From: an uncultured Oligoflexia bacterium
GTDB taxonomy: Bacteria; Bdellovibrionota; Bacteriovoracia; Bacteriovoracales; Bacteriovoracaceae
Direction: 5' to 3'
DNA: 50,857 nt
NCBI GenBank assembly: GCA_950061135.1
Contig: CATLVU010000005.1
Location: 1 to 50,857, forward strand
Shown: piece after piece, positions 8,848 to 18,700 of the stretch
How positions within the stretch are numbered: the first letter of the stretch is position 1
Layout: every line of letters begins with the position of its first letter
Notes under the pieces: generated by a model
The model's database searches: none
Seen by the model: the letters and a program-made list of their open reading frames with translations, nothing else
Told to the model about the DNA's origin: nothing
Translations under genes and position numbers: made by a program

Positions 8848-11800
8848 TTATTGTAAATTATTAATATAGGTTTGAATTTTATTTTTAAACGGACTATTTA
8901 CCTCAAGCTCTAAATAAAACTTATAATTTGTAATGGCCAATTGGCTTTGTCCTAACTTTCTATATACATCTCCAAGTAATCTATAAATCTCGGCCCTATT
9001 TGGGTCTAGCTCTTTTGCTTTAATATATTGATCTAGCGCCATGTCATACTTGTCACTATAAAAATCTATAATCGCAAGGCCAAGAATAGAGTCTACGTTT
9101 TTTGAATCAATTTTATTTGCTTGCAAATAATATTTATTCGCTAATATATACTCTTTCTTTTCTTTATAGATATCGCCCAATAATAAAAAGCTATCTATGA
9201 CACTTGGGTTTTCTTCTATCTCTTTTTTTGCAAGCTTTATCGATTTATCAATTTCTCCAATTAACAAATATAATTTTGCAAAGAAATATTGCAAACGAGG
9301 GTAGGTTGAGAACCTTTTTTGAATTTCTTCTAATTCTTTTAAAGCTTCTTCATACTTTTTTTGATTAATATAAATCTGACTTAAGCTAAGTCGTATTTCT
9401 AAATTTCCAGGATCAAGTTCAATCATTTTTTTACTATATTTTATGACATCAGCTTGATTATCATCTAGCCTTGCAGCTTCAATCAGAAACTTGTATAAAG
9501 CCGAATCATTTCTTGGCAAATTAACAAGTCTCTCTTTCATCCGATTAAAACTCTTAATTTGACCACTCTTGTAATAATAAATACCAATCGCCCCAATAAT
9601 TCTTGGGTTGTCAGGAAAGTCTTTCAAAACATCAAATAAATATCCTATTGCAGAGTCTGTACCTTCTTCTTCGTAAAAAATTTCTGCATATAACAATCTA
9701 TAGTCGAGCTTTGATGGATCTAGTTCCATTGCCTTTTTTAAATGAAACTTTGCTTTATTAAATCGTTTATAGCGAACCAATAACTTAACCATTTCAAAAA
9801 TATTTTCATCGTTAAGAGGATTTTTATTTATTGCTTTTTGTATCCAGCCAACACTTTTATTGAAATCATCTTTATAAATAAAGTATCTCGCTGTTAAACT
9901 CTCATAGGCATCATCTTCATTTCTACTCAGGCTCACGATTAAATTTAATAACCTCTGCGCTTCTTTAAATTTATAACCTCTTATATAAGCATCGGTCAGG
10001 CTATATAACACTTTATTGCTAGACTTATTTTCTTTATACAAGGCTTCGAGTTTTTTTATAGCATCATTAATATATCCTTGCTCAATTTGTAATTTACTTA
10101 AAAAAAGTTGTGCCTCAATAAAACTTGGTAGCGTGTTTGTTGCTTCCAGAGCATATTTAAAAGCTTGGTTTGTAAAGCCTTCTTCATAGGCTCCCTTAGC
10201 AAGAAATAAAAACTTCTTGGCACGACTTTCTAGTATAAGATTATTTGTTTCTGTACTGTTCGAGCCTTCAAGTTCAGCAAGCTGAGATACTAATGATAAA
10301 TTCTCATATAACTCTAACGACTTTTTTAAATCTTTTGTTCCGTCTTCTACTTTCCCTGTCGCTGTTAGATAAAAACCTTTTAGGCGCAAATACTCTGCAT
10401 GATTTCTTCTAGAGTATCCTACACTTTTGCGTTTCATTTGAAGTAGTACATTTTTTAATTCTTTCCAGTCTTGATTTTTTAAAAGTAAGTTACCCTTGGT
10501 AATCATCCAAAACATATCTTCATTATGTTTTTTTAAACTTTGCTCAAGAAGCTCCGAGATTTTATTTAATTCACCTTGTGATTCATAATAATCAATAAGA
10601 GCTTTATAAACATAAATTCCTCTCTGGGGTTGGCCCTCTAATTTTTCTGTAACTTTTTGGGCCTGTATAAAATTTCCTTTTCGAACCAAGCTTTGTAAAT
10701 AGATTGCAAAAAGCTCTAGGGTAGGGCTATTACCCTCAAGTGTTAAATAATTTTCAATTAACCTAATCGCAGCACTGTACTTTTCATTTGCATAATAAAA
10801 CATTGAGAAAGCAGCAGCATAGCTAGGATCCTGTAAAGCTTTAGAACTAAAAATTTGGACAAGCCTAAATATTGTATTTGCATCATCATTCTTATCTATT
10901 GAGTTTTTCAAAACTCTGGAGTAAGTCGAAATTAATTTTGCTGTCGCAGGGTTATTTTTAAAGCTGTTCTCAGATGATACCTTGAATAACTTTGCCGACT
11001 TAAGCAAGTTCTCGTAATTACCATTAGCATAGTATTTAAGGCCTTCCTTATATAACCTCTGTGCTTCTGACTTGTTTTCTTTATCAAACTGGATTGGAAA
11101 TGAAATATTAGGGTCCTTTATCGTTATTATGTATTCTTTTTTCTTCTTTTTTTCAGGTAATAAAAAAAGTAACAACATCCCTAATACAGCAATCACTAAT
11201 ATTTTCTTTTTATTATCCTTCTTTTTTTCAGGCCCTTGACCCTTTGATTTATCAGAATTCTTTGCTTCTTCTTTTTTAAGCTCTTTTTCTTTTTTCTTTT
11301 TTTCTACTTCTATTTTTTGTTGTTCTTTTTGTTGCTTTACATCTTCTTTAACAGCTTTAAGTAAGTCCTTTTTTACTTCTTCAAGATCAAGCATCTGTGT
11401 TGCTTCATTATTAAAGTCAACCTCAGTAACTTCATTTTCTTTTTCTTTCTTTTCAAGTTCCTCTTGCTTTCTCTTTTCAGCCTCAAGTTCTTTTAGGTAT
11501 TGTTTGGTAAGTTTATTAATTTTTGTTTTTTCCGTATTGTCTTGCTCTGTTTTTGTTATATCTTCTTTCTCTTGATCTTTTTCCTCTTGAGGTGTTGGTT
11601 CTGGTTCTTTTATTATAGATTCTTCATGCTTTGTTTGAGTGGCTTCCTCTATTTCTAATTCTTCATTTTCAAATGGATCAACATGATCAAAAACAAACTC
11701 TTTCGGACCCGTTTGATTCTTCTTCCTTAGCTCGTTAATATTTACAATGAATGTAGCATCTAGTTTTTTTTCTTCTACACTTTCCCAGCTTCCGTCTGGA

Positions 11801-11919
11801 AGTTCTTTGATCTTAAGAGAGTAGTCACCTTTTTTTTCAGAAATTATCTTATCTGCTTCTTCTTTTGTTAAAGGACCATCAATCTCTTCTCCGATCTGAA
11901 GTAAATACTTTTTAGTCAT
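8848..11919 (-). CDS. Large bitopic protein: GYF-like domain, TM helix, TPR repeats
   Basis: About 1023 residues. I chose the ATG at 11919 because an AAAGGA Shine-Dalgarno sequence sits about 8 bases upstream; an ATG at 11928 is possible. Residues 1-50 resemble a GYF_2/DUF4339 domain (IDGPLTKEEA, then DGSWESV). Residues 55-238 are Glu/Lys-rich and probably disordered, with a repeated short motif (DATFIVNINELRKK and EATQMLDLEEVKKD). A membrane helix (about 239-255, ILVIAVLGMLLLFLL) follows, then some 750 residues of TPR repeats with the typical Tyr/Ala/Pro spacing (for example DPNRAEIYRLLGDVYRKLGQ). The likely topology is N-terminus inside, TPRs in the periplasm. It is the last gene of an operon with seven polytopic membrane proteins, so it may be the scaffold of an envelope complex. 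Function unknown; the domain layout recalls Myxococcus gliding proteins only in general terms. Confidence 0.8.
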   Translation of the reverse strand: MTKKYLLQIGEEIDGPLTKEEADKIISEKKGDYSLKIKELPDGSWESVEEKKLDATFIVNINELRKKNQTGPKEFVFDHVDPFENEELEIEEATQTKHEESIIKEPEPTPQEEKDQEKEDITKTEQDNTEKTKINKLTKQYLKELEAEKRKQEELEKKEKENEVTEVDFNNEATQMLDLEEVKKDLLKAVKEDVKQQKEQQKIEVEKKKKEKELKKEEAKNSDKSKGQGPEKKKDNKKKILVIAVLGMLLLFLLPEKKKKKEYIITIKDPNISFPIQFDKENKSEAQRLYKEGLKYYANGNYENLLKSAKLFKVSSENSFKNNPATAKLISTYSRVLKNSIDKNDDANTIFRLVQIFSSKALQDPSYAAAFSMFYYANEKYSAAIRLIENYLTLEGNSPTLELFAIYLQSLVRKGNFIQAQKVTEKLEGQPQRGIYVYKALIDYYESQGELNKISELLEQSLKKHNEDMFWMITKGNLLLKNQDWKELKNVLLQMKRKSVGYSRRNHAEYLRLKGFYLTATGKVEDGTKDLKKSLELYENLSLVSQLAELEGSNSTETNNLILESRAKKFLFLAKGAYEEGFTNQAFKYALEATNTLPSFIEAQLFLSKLQIEQGYINDAIKKLEALYKENKSSNKVLYSLTDAYIRGYKFKEAQRLLNLIVSLSRNEDDAYESLTARYFIYKDDFNKSVGWIQKAINKNPLNDENIFEMVKLLVRYKRFNKAKFHLKKAMELDPSKLDYRLLYAEIFYEEEGTDSAIGYLFDVLKDFPDNPRIIGAIGIYYYKSGQIKSFNRMKERLVNLPRNDSALYKFLIEAARLDDNQADVIKYSKKMIELDPGNLEIRLSLSQIYINQKKYEEALKELEEIQKRFSTYPRLQYFFAKLYLLIGEIDKSIKLAKKEIEENPSVIDSFLLLGDIYKEKKEYILANKYYLQANKIDSKNVDSILGLAIIDFYSDKYDMALDQYIKAKELDPNRAEIYRLLGDVYRKLGQSQLAITNYKFYLELEVNSPFKNKIQTYINNLQ

Positions 11920-12787
11920 GACATCCATCCTTTACAACTTGAGAGGATGCTAAATAAAGCATTAACCAAGCAGCATATGAAATTGAAACTGTAAGATCTA
12001 AAGCGAAAAATTTCATCATTACCAAAAACAACACAGCTGTAAATACAGATGATTTTTTGAGAAGCTTTTTTTCATAGATGCATATAGAGGCAAGCAATAA
12101 CATTAATACGTAAAAGGCATTCTCAATCACAGGGCTAAAGCTTAATACAAGCAAGCTTAGAAAAAATCCAATTTTCTGGTAAAGGTTTTTTTCTATTACC
12201 GCCACACTTATCAATGCTACAACACTCATAAGAAGCGTAAAATATACATATTGAGGAATTAGGTAATCAAAGCTTTCAACAATCAGTATCTTATTTATAC
12301 TTAAACAAGCAATCATTGCACCAAAAACTTTTTCTTTAATTTCTCTTTTACTTGATTCATAGAGTGAGAAAATTGCTATGTACGAATATAGAAAGTAGAC
12401 AACTTCCTCATTCACATAAGCACTACTCAAAGAAACCATAATCGCTGGAATCATATAAAATACAAATCGGTTACTTATTAGAAGTCCACCAATAAAAGAT
12501 AAGCTTACAACATCAATATATCCCGACGTCTCCCCAAATAAGAGTATTAACAACCATGGCACTAAAACATTAATGATTTTTTTATCAAATAGAAGCATGA
12601 CAAAACTAAAAATCATACTAGCTATAAATAACTCTGTGTTTGCTTCTAGGTTATAGCTATATGAGTTCAGCGATATACACAAGATGGCCCATATCCAAGA
12701 GATCATATTTAAAACATAATATGATTTTTTCTCTGACAGTGCAGACAAAGACCCAATGAATGAAAAACCGATCAACCACGATGACAT
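11912..12787 (-). CDS. Polytopic membrane protein, unknown family
   Basis: A 291-residue protein of roughly nine or ten hydrophobic segments and almost no soluble part. The start is taken at the ATG at 12787, beginning MSSWLIGF, because a GAGGAG Shine-Dalgarno sequence lies at 12794-12799 and the ATG shares one base with the TAA stop of the gene before it (TAATG). A longer 310-codon version would extend into that gene and lacks such a signal. Its 3' end overlaps the start of the TPR gene. No transporter or enzyme motif was recognised. Confidence 0.8.
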   Translation of the reverse strand: MSSWLIGFSFIGSLSALSEKKSYYVLNMISWIWAILCISLNSYSYNLEANTELFIASMIFSFVMLLFDKKIINVLVPWLLILLFGETSGYIDVVSLSFIGGLLISNRFVFYMIPAIMVSLSSAYVNEEVVYFLYSYIAIFSLYESSKREIKEKVFGAMIACLSINKILIVESFDYLIPQYVYFTLLMSVVALISVAVIEKNLYQKIGFFLSLLVLSFSPVIENAFYVLMLLLASICIYEKKLLKKSSVFTAVLFLVMMKFFALDLTVSISYAAWLMLYLASSQVVKDGCHD

Positions 12788-13524
12788 TAAATACTCCTCA
12801 TAAAAAAGTATATCATACCAACGATTGCCATCGGCGAATGCCACTTATTAAAACGTCTAAAATAGAGCATTTTACACAAATGCCAAAATGGTATTAGTAA
12901 AAATATCAAAATGCTTAACTCGACAATAGACTTAATGTTTAAAACACTAAAAATCATAAAGAACAAGACTATAAAAACAGGTGATAATATTTCTGAATGC
13001 TTATTACTATTTATCTCAAGGCAAATAGAGTCATAAAAAAGTAATATTGTAATTATTATTATTTCTGTAACGGGCAAGACTTTTAAGGTTCCAAGTAAAA
13101 GAAGGACAAATACACTTAAAAACTTTGGAATACTTTTTTCTTTAAGAACAAACAAGCTAGTTACTAAAAAACTTATCATCACAAAAATAGGCAATCCCGT
13201 TTTTTCTAGCCCAAGCCATAAACTTATAAAACACACCAATATTACCGAAACTAAATCTAACCTTAATCTTTTATCCAGTTTGTTTAGAGTATATAAACCT
13301 ATAAAGAATACAAGAGATTGATATATTTCCCATGGCAGGCCATTAAAATATGAGCCAAACAATAAAAATATCCCGGCAACTCTTATTTTTGTTGAGTTAT
13401 TACCGATCATCACTTGAGTGCAAAGAATAGCTCCCAGATAAAATCTTAACTCTTCAATGCTTGGGACAAAATAAACAAGCGCGATAGAGAGACAAGATAA
13501 AAAAGCAATAACAACACTATTCAA
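12787..13524 (-). CDS. Polytopic membrane protein, unknown family
   Basis: A 245-residue integral membrane protein with about seven or eight hydrophobic segments separated by very short loops. Its start overlaps the previous gene by the ATGA tetranucleotide (13521-13524), and its stop shares a base with the next ATG, so translation is coupled on both sides. No recognisable catalytic or transport motif; a short cytosolic-looking stretch KMLYFRRFNKWH lies near the C-terminus. It probably belongs to the same membrane complex as its neighbours. Confidence 0.78.
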   Translation of the reverse strand: MNSVVIAFLSCLSIALVYFVPSIEELRFYLGAILCTQVMIGNNSTKIRVAGIFLLFGSYFNGLPWEIYQSLVFFIGLYTLNKLDKRLRLDLVSVILVCFISLWLGLEKTGLPIFVMISFLVTSLFVLKEKSIPKFLSVFVLLLLGTLKVLPVTEIIIITILLFYDSICLEINSNKHSEILSPVFIVLFFMIFSVLNIKSIVELSILIFLLIPFWHLCKMLYFRRFNKWHSPMAIVGMIYFFMRSI

Positions 13525-14174
13525 AATCTATTCTCCATATAAAAACCTAGCTTTTGCAATGAAGTTAACCTTGTCTCAATTTTCACCTTGAAAAACTTAT
13601 AAGCAATTAGAAGAAACAAAATACACACCAAAGCGGATAATTGATTACCTGAAATAGCCCCTATCGAAAAAGATGAAAATGATACAATTAGCATAATTAC
13701 TATATGAGAAACGCTTTTCTTAAATGCAATTATTGTGCTGCATGCAATCGTTAGAGTCATAATGCCAATACCAAGATAATTACTTTCATAATTTAGAGAT
13801 GCTGCCATCATAATGACTAGGGTAATTAGCATCACTCTTATCTTTTCTGCGCTTTGATTGATCATCAAACCTAAAGCTAAAAATAGTTTTATCTGACTAA
13901 AAGGTAATGCAAATAAAATTAATAAGTTAACAATCTGTCCTTTAAATACTGGAGGAACTACTTTTTCTCTCTGTAGGTAATAGTATAGGCCGAGAACAAA
14001 TATAACGATGTTTTCAAAAAGGTTTTCAGTGAAAAGATAGCTTGTATTGGTTATTATTATCGATCCTATGAATAATCCCAAAAAAGCAAAAAGGTTTAAC
14101 TTAACCCATGGAGATTCTATATATAATTTTTGGGGATTAATAAAAATTAAAGAGAACAAAAAAGAAAGTATCAT
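13521..14174 (-). CDS. Polytopic membrane protein, unknown family
   Basis: A 217-residue protein with about six or seven hydrophobic segments. It overlaps both the gene before it and the gene after it by four bases (ATGA type), the usual mark of coupled translation and fixed stoichiometry. The C-terminal end is basic (KFFKVKIETRLTSLQK), which suggests a cytoplasmic tail. I do not recognise a family; antiporter-like subunits of complex I or Mrp were considered, but the charged residues expected in their helices were not seen. Confidence 0.76.
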   Translation of the reverse strand: MILSFLFSLIFINPQKLYIESPWVKLNLFAFLGLFIGSIIITNTSYLFTENLFENIVIFVLGLYYYLQREKVVPPVFKGQIVNLLILFALPFSQIKLFLALGLMINQSAEKIRVMLITLVIMMAASLNYESNYLGIGIMTLTIACSTIIAFKKSVSHIVIMLIVSFSSFSIGAISGNQLSALVCILFLLIAYKFFKVKIETRLTSLQKLGFYMENRF

Positions 14175-14353
14175 TCTTGGCCCCCACTTAAAAACAAGCC
14201 TGAGTATGACAGCGCTCCTGCAATCAACAACAACTCGACAGAGTTTGCACTTTCACTTAAAGAAAAAAATAGAAAAAATACGATACTAAGTTGGGCCAAC
14301 AATCTCTTATTAGAACTTATTAAAAAATATAATGATCCTAAAAGGTAAATCAT
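14171..14353 (-). CDS. Small membrane protein (60 aa)
   Basis: A 60-residue protein with two hydrophobic helices joined by a short polar turn. It is accepted as real because it has an AAGGGA Shine-Dalgarno sequence about 7 bases before its ATG and overlaps both neighbours by ATGA. It could be an accessory subunit of the membrane complex formed by this operon. No family recognised. Confidence 0.68.
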   Translation of the reverse strand: MIYLLGSLYFLISSNKRLLAQLSIVFFLFFSLSESANSVELLLIAGALSYSGLFLSGGQE

Positions 14354-14739
14354 TGCTTTTTCCCTTTTAACAAAATCACTGAATATCCTGCAACCAATAC
14401 CGCAACTATTAATTCTTTCTGATATGTAATATCTATTTTAAATAATTCAGAATTTTTCAAAGTTATTACAATCAATCCAGTAACAAATAAGTACAAAGGA
14501 AATGTTTTTTTCAGCTCTTTTCTAAATTCAAGCCTTCCAACTGGTTCAGGGTTTAAAAATTTATTGTGATATATAAAATATAAACTGATTGCAATTAACG
14601 AGGCTACAATTTTCCCATTTAAGATGAGGGCTGTTATTCCAGCGAATACAATCAATGTGAATAATATATTTTGATGTTTATTAACTAATAACAAACACAG
14701 AACAACTACCGCATAGATAACTAAGTCTAAACCTAGCAT
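14350..14739 (-). CDS. Small polytopic membrane protein
   Basis: A 129-residue protein with about four hydrophobic segments and one basic, polar stretch in the middle (PEPVGRLEFRKELKK) that is probably cytoplasmic. A run of G residues just before the ATG at 14739 serves as Shine-Dalgarno sequence and lies within the 3' end of the gene before it (7-bp overlap). No motif recognised. Confidence 0.74.
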   Translation of the reverse strand: MLGLDLVIYAVVVLCLLLVNKHQNILFTLIVFAGITALILNGKIVASLIAISLYFIYHNKFLNPEPVGRLEFRKELKKTFPLYLFVTGLIVITLKNSELFKIDITYQKELIVAVLVAGYSVILLKGKKQ

Positions 14740-15425
14740 AAAGCCCCCCCAACAGTGAGTGCTATAAATATAAAAATAAAGGTCTTCGGGTTCATTTCTT
14801 TGGCAAATTTTAATTTTATATTATTTATGGTTTGTATTTTTAATCCCAAGATAAAAAGAATTAACGTTATGGTACTTATAAAGATCTCTTTGTTTATTTC
14901 TATTAAATATTCATATCTAGTGAACATAACCGATACAAAAAATAAAATTCCACCCAAGTTTAAAATATCACTGAAACATGTCTGAAAAAAATTATCCTTA
15001 GATACTCTTAACTGAGTTGTAAGTGTTAGCCAAAAACCGAGTCCCATTAATAAAAACACAAGATCCATAAACCAAATATTTCCAAGCGTTAATATTTTTG
15101 CAAACAAAATATATACATAAAAAAGATAGAGAAATATTCTTTGAATAAATGCTTTATTATCAATTAAAGAAAGCTTTTCATCGATACTAAATGCTCGTCC
15201 CATCATAAATAAAATGATTAAAAAAATCATTAAACTCAGTGATGGCCCCAAATAAATTTTAAACGTTGTTAGTATTCCTAAAAAGACAAGAAATGATTCA
15301 TTTAGATCCATTTCTGCTTTAAACCTTTTCCATTTTCTTTTGTTAATAATTAAGTTTCTTATAAGCATTACACATAAAAAAAGAACAAATACTGGCAAGT
15401 CGTTTACAGCACTAAGAAAGTTCAT
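14733..15425 (-). CDS. Polytopic membrane protein, unknown family
   Basis: A 230-residue protein with about seven hydrophobic segments. A basic loop (NKRKWKRFKAEMD) follows the first helix. The ATG at 15425 has AGGGA at good spacing and lies 14 bp inside the gene before it. The product shares the style of its neighbours: short loops, many Leu/Ile/Phe and few charges. Function unknown. Confidence 0.76.
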   Translation of the reverse strand: MNFLSAVNDLPVFVLFLCVMLIRNLIINKRKWKRFKAEMDLNESFLVFLGILTTFKIYLGPSLSLMIFLIILFMMGRAFSIDEKLSLIDNKAFIQRIFLYLFYVYILFAKILTLGNIWFMDLVFLLMGLGFWLTLTTQLRVSKDNFFQTCFSDILNLGGILFFVSVMFTRYEYLIEINKEIFISTITLILFILGLKIQTINNIKLKFAKEMNPKTFIFIFIALTVGGALC

Positions 15426-15660
15426 TTTTTTCCCTAAGCAAGTATAAAGCTATAATAATGAATATGGCATTCATGATCAAAAAACTCTCACTAATATAAA
15501 GTTGTAATATTGCGAGAAGCATTATTAGAGAATAACGATTTATTTGTAATCGGCTTGCTTTTCGCTTGATATTTCTGTTACTAAGTTTCACTTGAGAAAA
15601 AAGCTTTGTGTATAATACAAAGCTAATTAAACTAAAAATTAATATATATTCAATTTCCAT
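15412..15660 (-). CDS. Small membrane protein, first gene of the membrane cassette
   Basis: An 82-residue protein with one N-terminal helix, a strongly basic middle (KLSNRNIKRKASR) and two hydrophobic helices after it. It is the promoter-proximal gene of an eight-gene minus-strand operon (15660 to 8848) and is divergent from mfd, with a 60-bp gap that must hold both promoters. I see no strong Shine-Dalgarno sequence before its ATG. Function unknown. Confidence 0.7.
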   Translation of the reverse strand: MEIEYILIFSLISFVLYTKLFSQVKLSNRNIKRKASRLQINRYSLIMLLAILQLYISESFLIMNAIFIIIALYLLREKNELS

Positions 15661-15709
15661 ATACGCTATAATCTTTTTTTGTTAAACAATAGATTATCTA
15701 ATCAAAAGC

Positions 15710-15715
15710 TATAAT
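15710..15715 (+). promoter_or_regulatory. TATAAT -10 box directly before mfd
   Basis: A perfect TATAAT ends five bases before the mfd ATG at 15721. There is no clear -35 element at the right distance and no Shine-Dalgarno sequence. If used, transcription would start at or next to the ATG, giving a leaderless message. Confidence 0.35.
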
Positions 15716-15720
15716 TAAAC

Positions 15721-18700
15721 ATGAATTTAAAATTATTCGATGAAATTTCTGTGAACTCTAAGCAAAACCAGATCGTTGGTTTAGGGCCATACCAATGGAA
15801 GGTTCTCTACGAGCACCATACTACAAAGAATAAAAACGTGTTTGTTTTTCCAAGTACAGAAGAAGCAGAGGAGTTTTATGACAACTTACTGCCAAATCAG
15901 AATATATTATTTTTTCCTGACTTTGATGAAGCAATTTACTCTAGTATTGCACATTCTTTCTCTGATGCACTCACAAGATTTAAAACGCTATCATACCTCT
16001 GTAATGAAACAGAAGCACCTATAACACTTGTTACTTCAATAAAGGCACTCACTTTATATGTTCCAGCCTTTGAGTTTTTTAAGAAAAACACCTTAGATTT
16101 AAGTATTTCAGATATTATTTCTCCAGATGATTTAAAAAAACAACTTGTTTCACTCGGTTATCAGTCGGCCATAACAGTTGAAGAGAGAGGGTATTTTTCA
16201 CATAAGGGTGAAATTTTTGATATCTATCCCACGATAGGTCCGCCTATTAGAATAAATTATTTTGATGACATGATTGAAACCATCAATGAGATTTCTACAG
16301 AAAGTCGTAAAACAATAAAAGATTCTCACTTCGAAAAAATCACAATTTACCCAACACCTTTAATCTTCTTAAATAAAGAGTATCACTCCAACTTAAGAGC
16401 AAACTTGCCACGGTTTGGCCCAGAAGAAAAACATCTTAATTTAGAAAAACAGCATTTATTTAATAGGTTATCTGACGGAGTTACATTCGAAGACTTCTTC
16501 TTACTAACCTCTCTTTTTGTAAAAGAAAAGTGTACGCTCAAAGATTTGATTGAACGCTCTGGTTTTAAATCACATTTTATAAACCTTCTTTCATCTAAAG
16601 AATTGTTAGAAGAAAAGTTTGATCAATTACTATCAGATGAAAAAGCCTGTCAGAATGAAAAAGAACTTATAAAGCCTAACCTAGAACGGATCTATAAACT
16701 TAACTCCTCTTTTGAATGTCATTTTGATGTCTGTCCAGTTCAAATACATCAAGACTTAAGTTCTGAGAATTTAAATACCTTTTTTATTAATAGCGAAACT
16801 TTGCTTCCCGGTAACTTTAAGCATCAAAGTGAAAAAATTGCTAAGCTTAAAAACTTTTTTGTTAAAAACAATATTAAAAATATTTTCTGCTATTATCTTG
16901 GTGAAAAAAATAAAGAGTCATTGACCAAAATTTTCAATGAGTTTTTTAACGATATAAGGATTGATTTTGTTCAAGGCTTTTTAGATAAGGGTTTTTATTA
17001 CAAAAACGAAAAAACAGTCTATCTATCTTTTTTAGATCTTATCTCTCAGAAAAAGTACAAAACCAAAAAGGCATCTATTTCTCAGTCTTTAGATTTATTT
17101 GCAGATCAACTTGCTACCCTAAAAGAAGGTGATTATGTTGTTCATAAAGATCATGGTGTTGGAAAGTATTTAGGTATAGAAACTTTGGAGCTTAGTGGTA
17201 TCACTAACGATTATTTGGTAATCGAATACAAAGATCAAGACAAGGTATATCTTCCTGTCTATAAAATGAATCTTATTCAAAAATATTCTGACGACAAAAC
17301 CTCACCGCAGCTTTCTAACTTGAAAACAACAAAGTTCGATCAGGCCAAAACTAAAGCAAAATCTGCTATTAAAAAACTGGCTTTTGATTTACTCGAAGTT
17401 CAGGCAAAAAGAGCAACCATTCAAGGTTATTCTTTTTCTCCTCCTGATGATGAGTTTCTGGAGTTTGAAAACCAATTTTCCTTTAAAGAAACCATTGACC
17501 AGCAGCAAGCTATTAACGATATTCTCTCTGACATGCAAAGTAGTCAGCCGATGGACCGATTAGTTTGTGGTGATGTTGGTTTTGGAAAAACAGAAGTAGC
17601 TATGCGTGCAGCTTTTAAAGCCGTACTTGACCATAAACAAGTTGCAATCCTAGTACCTACAACTGTTCTGGCTTTTCAACATTATAATTCATTTATTGAG
17701 AGGTTTAAAAAATTTGCCATTAATATAGAATTTATATCCCGCTTTAAAACCACAAAAGAATCTAATGAAATTCTTAAAAAAACAGAAGAAGGAAATGTTG
17801 ACATCCTTATTGGGACCCATAAAATTTTATCTCCTAAGTTAAAATTTAAAGACTTGGGCTTAATTATCATTGATGAAGAACAAAGATTCGGAGTAGGGCA
17901 TAAAGAAAAACTTAAGCTTCTAAGAGAATCAATTGATACCTTAACACTTACTGCGACCCCAATTCCAAGAACATTACAAATGTCATTTTTGGGAATTAAG
18001 GAATTATCATTAATAAAAACTCCTCCACCCAAGCGGCAATCAATTAAATCCTATATTATAAAAGATGATCCAAGCACTATAAAACAGGCCATTGAAAAAG
18101 AGTTAAATAGAGGAGGGCAGGTTTTTATTGTTCATAATAAAGTTAATGATATTGAGCTCTTCACAGATAAAATTAGACAACTTGTTCCAACAGCACGAAT
18201 AATATTTGCTCACGGTCAATTGCCAGAAAAAGAACTTGAAAAAAGAATCATTGATTTTTATCAATATAAATACGACATACTTATTTCCACTACTATTATT
18301 GAATCTGGAATTGATATTCCTCGTGCCAACACGATGATTATCGACCGTGCCGACCATTACGGTCTATCACAACTTCATCAACTACGTGGAAGAATAGGTC
18401 GTTCTGATAAAAAAGCTTATGCTTATTTTATGCTACCAAGAAATTTTAAGCTCTCAGAAATCGCAACAAAAAGACTAAAAGCAATTCAAGACTACGCCGA
18501 TATGGGATCAGGTTTTGCTCTTGCTACAAGCGATTTAGAGATTAGAGGTTCTGGTGATATTCTTGGACCAGAACAGTCAGGTCATATTGCCACAGTCGGT
18601 CTAGAGCTTTACATGGAGCTTCTTCAAGATGCAATTCAAGAACTTAAAGGTGCAGAGGCTGAACAAAAACTTGAAACAGAAATTCTAACTAATTTTTCTA

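Noticed and set aside
12788-12844. A 19-codon N-terminal extension of the membrane protein gene 11912-12787
   Set aside because: It lies wholly within the preceding gene and lacks a Shine-Dalgarno sequence, whereas the ATG at 12787 has GAGGAG and a TAATG junction.
13521-15425. Membrane cassette as a complex I, Mrp antiporter or hydrogenase-4 module
   Set aside because: Sizes and number of helices do not match and the charged helix residues and signature loops of those subunits were not found.
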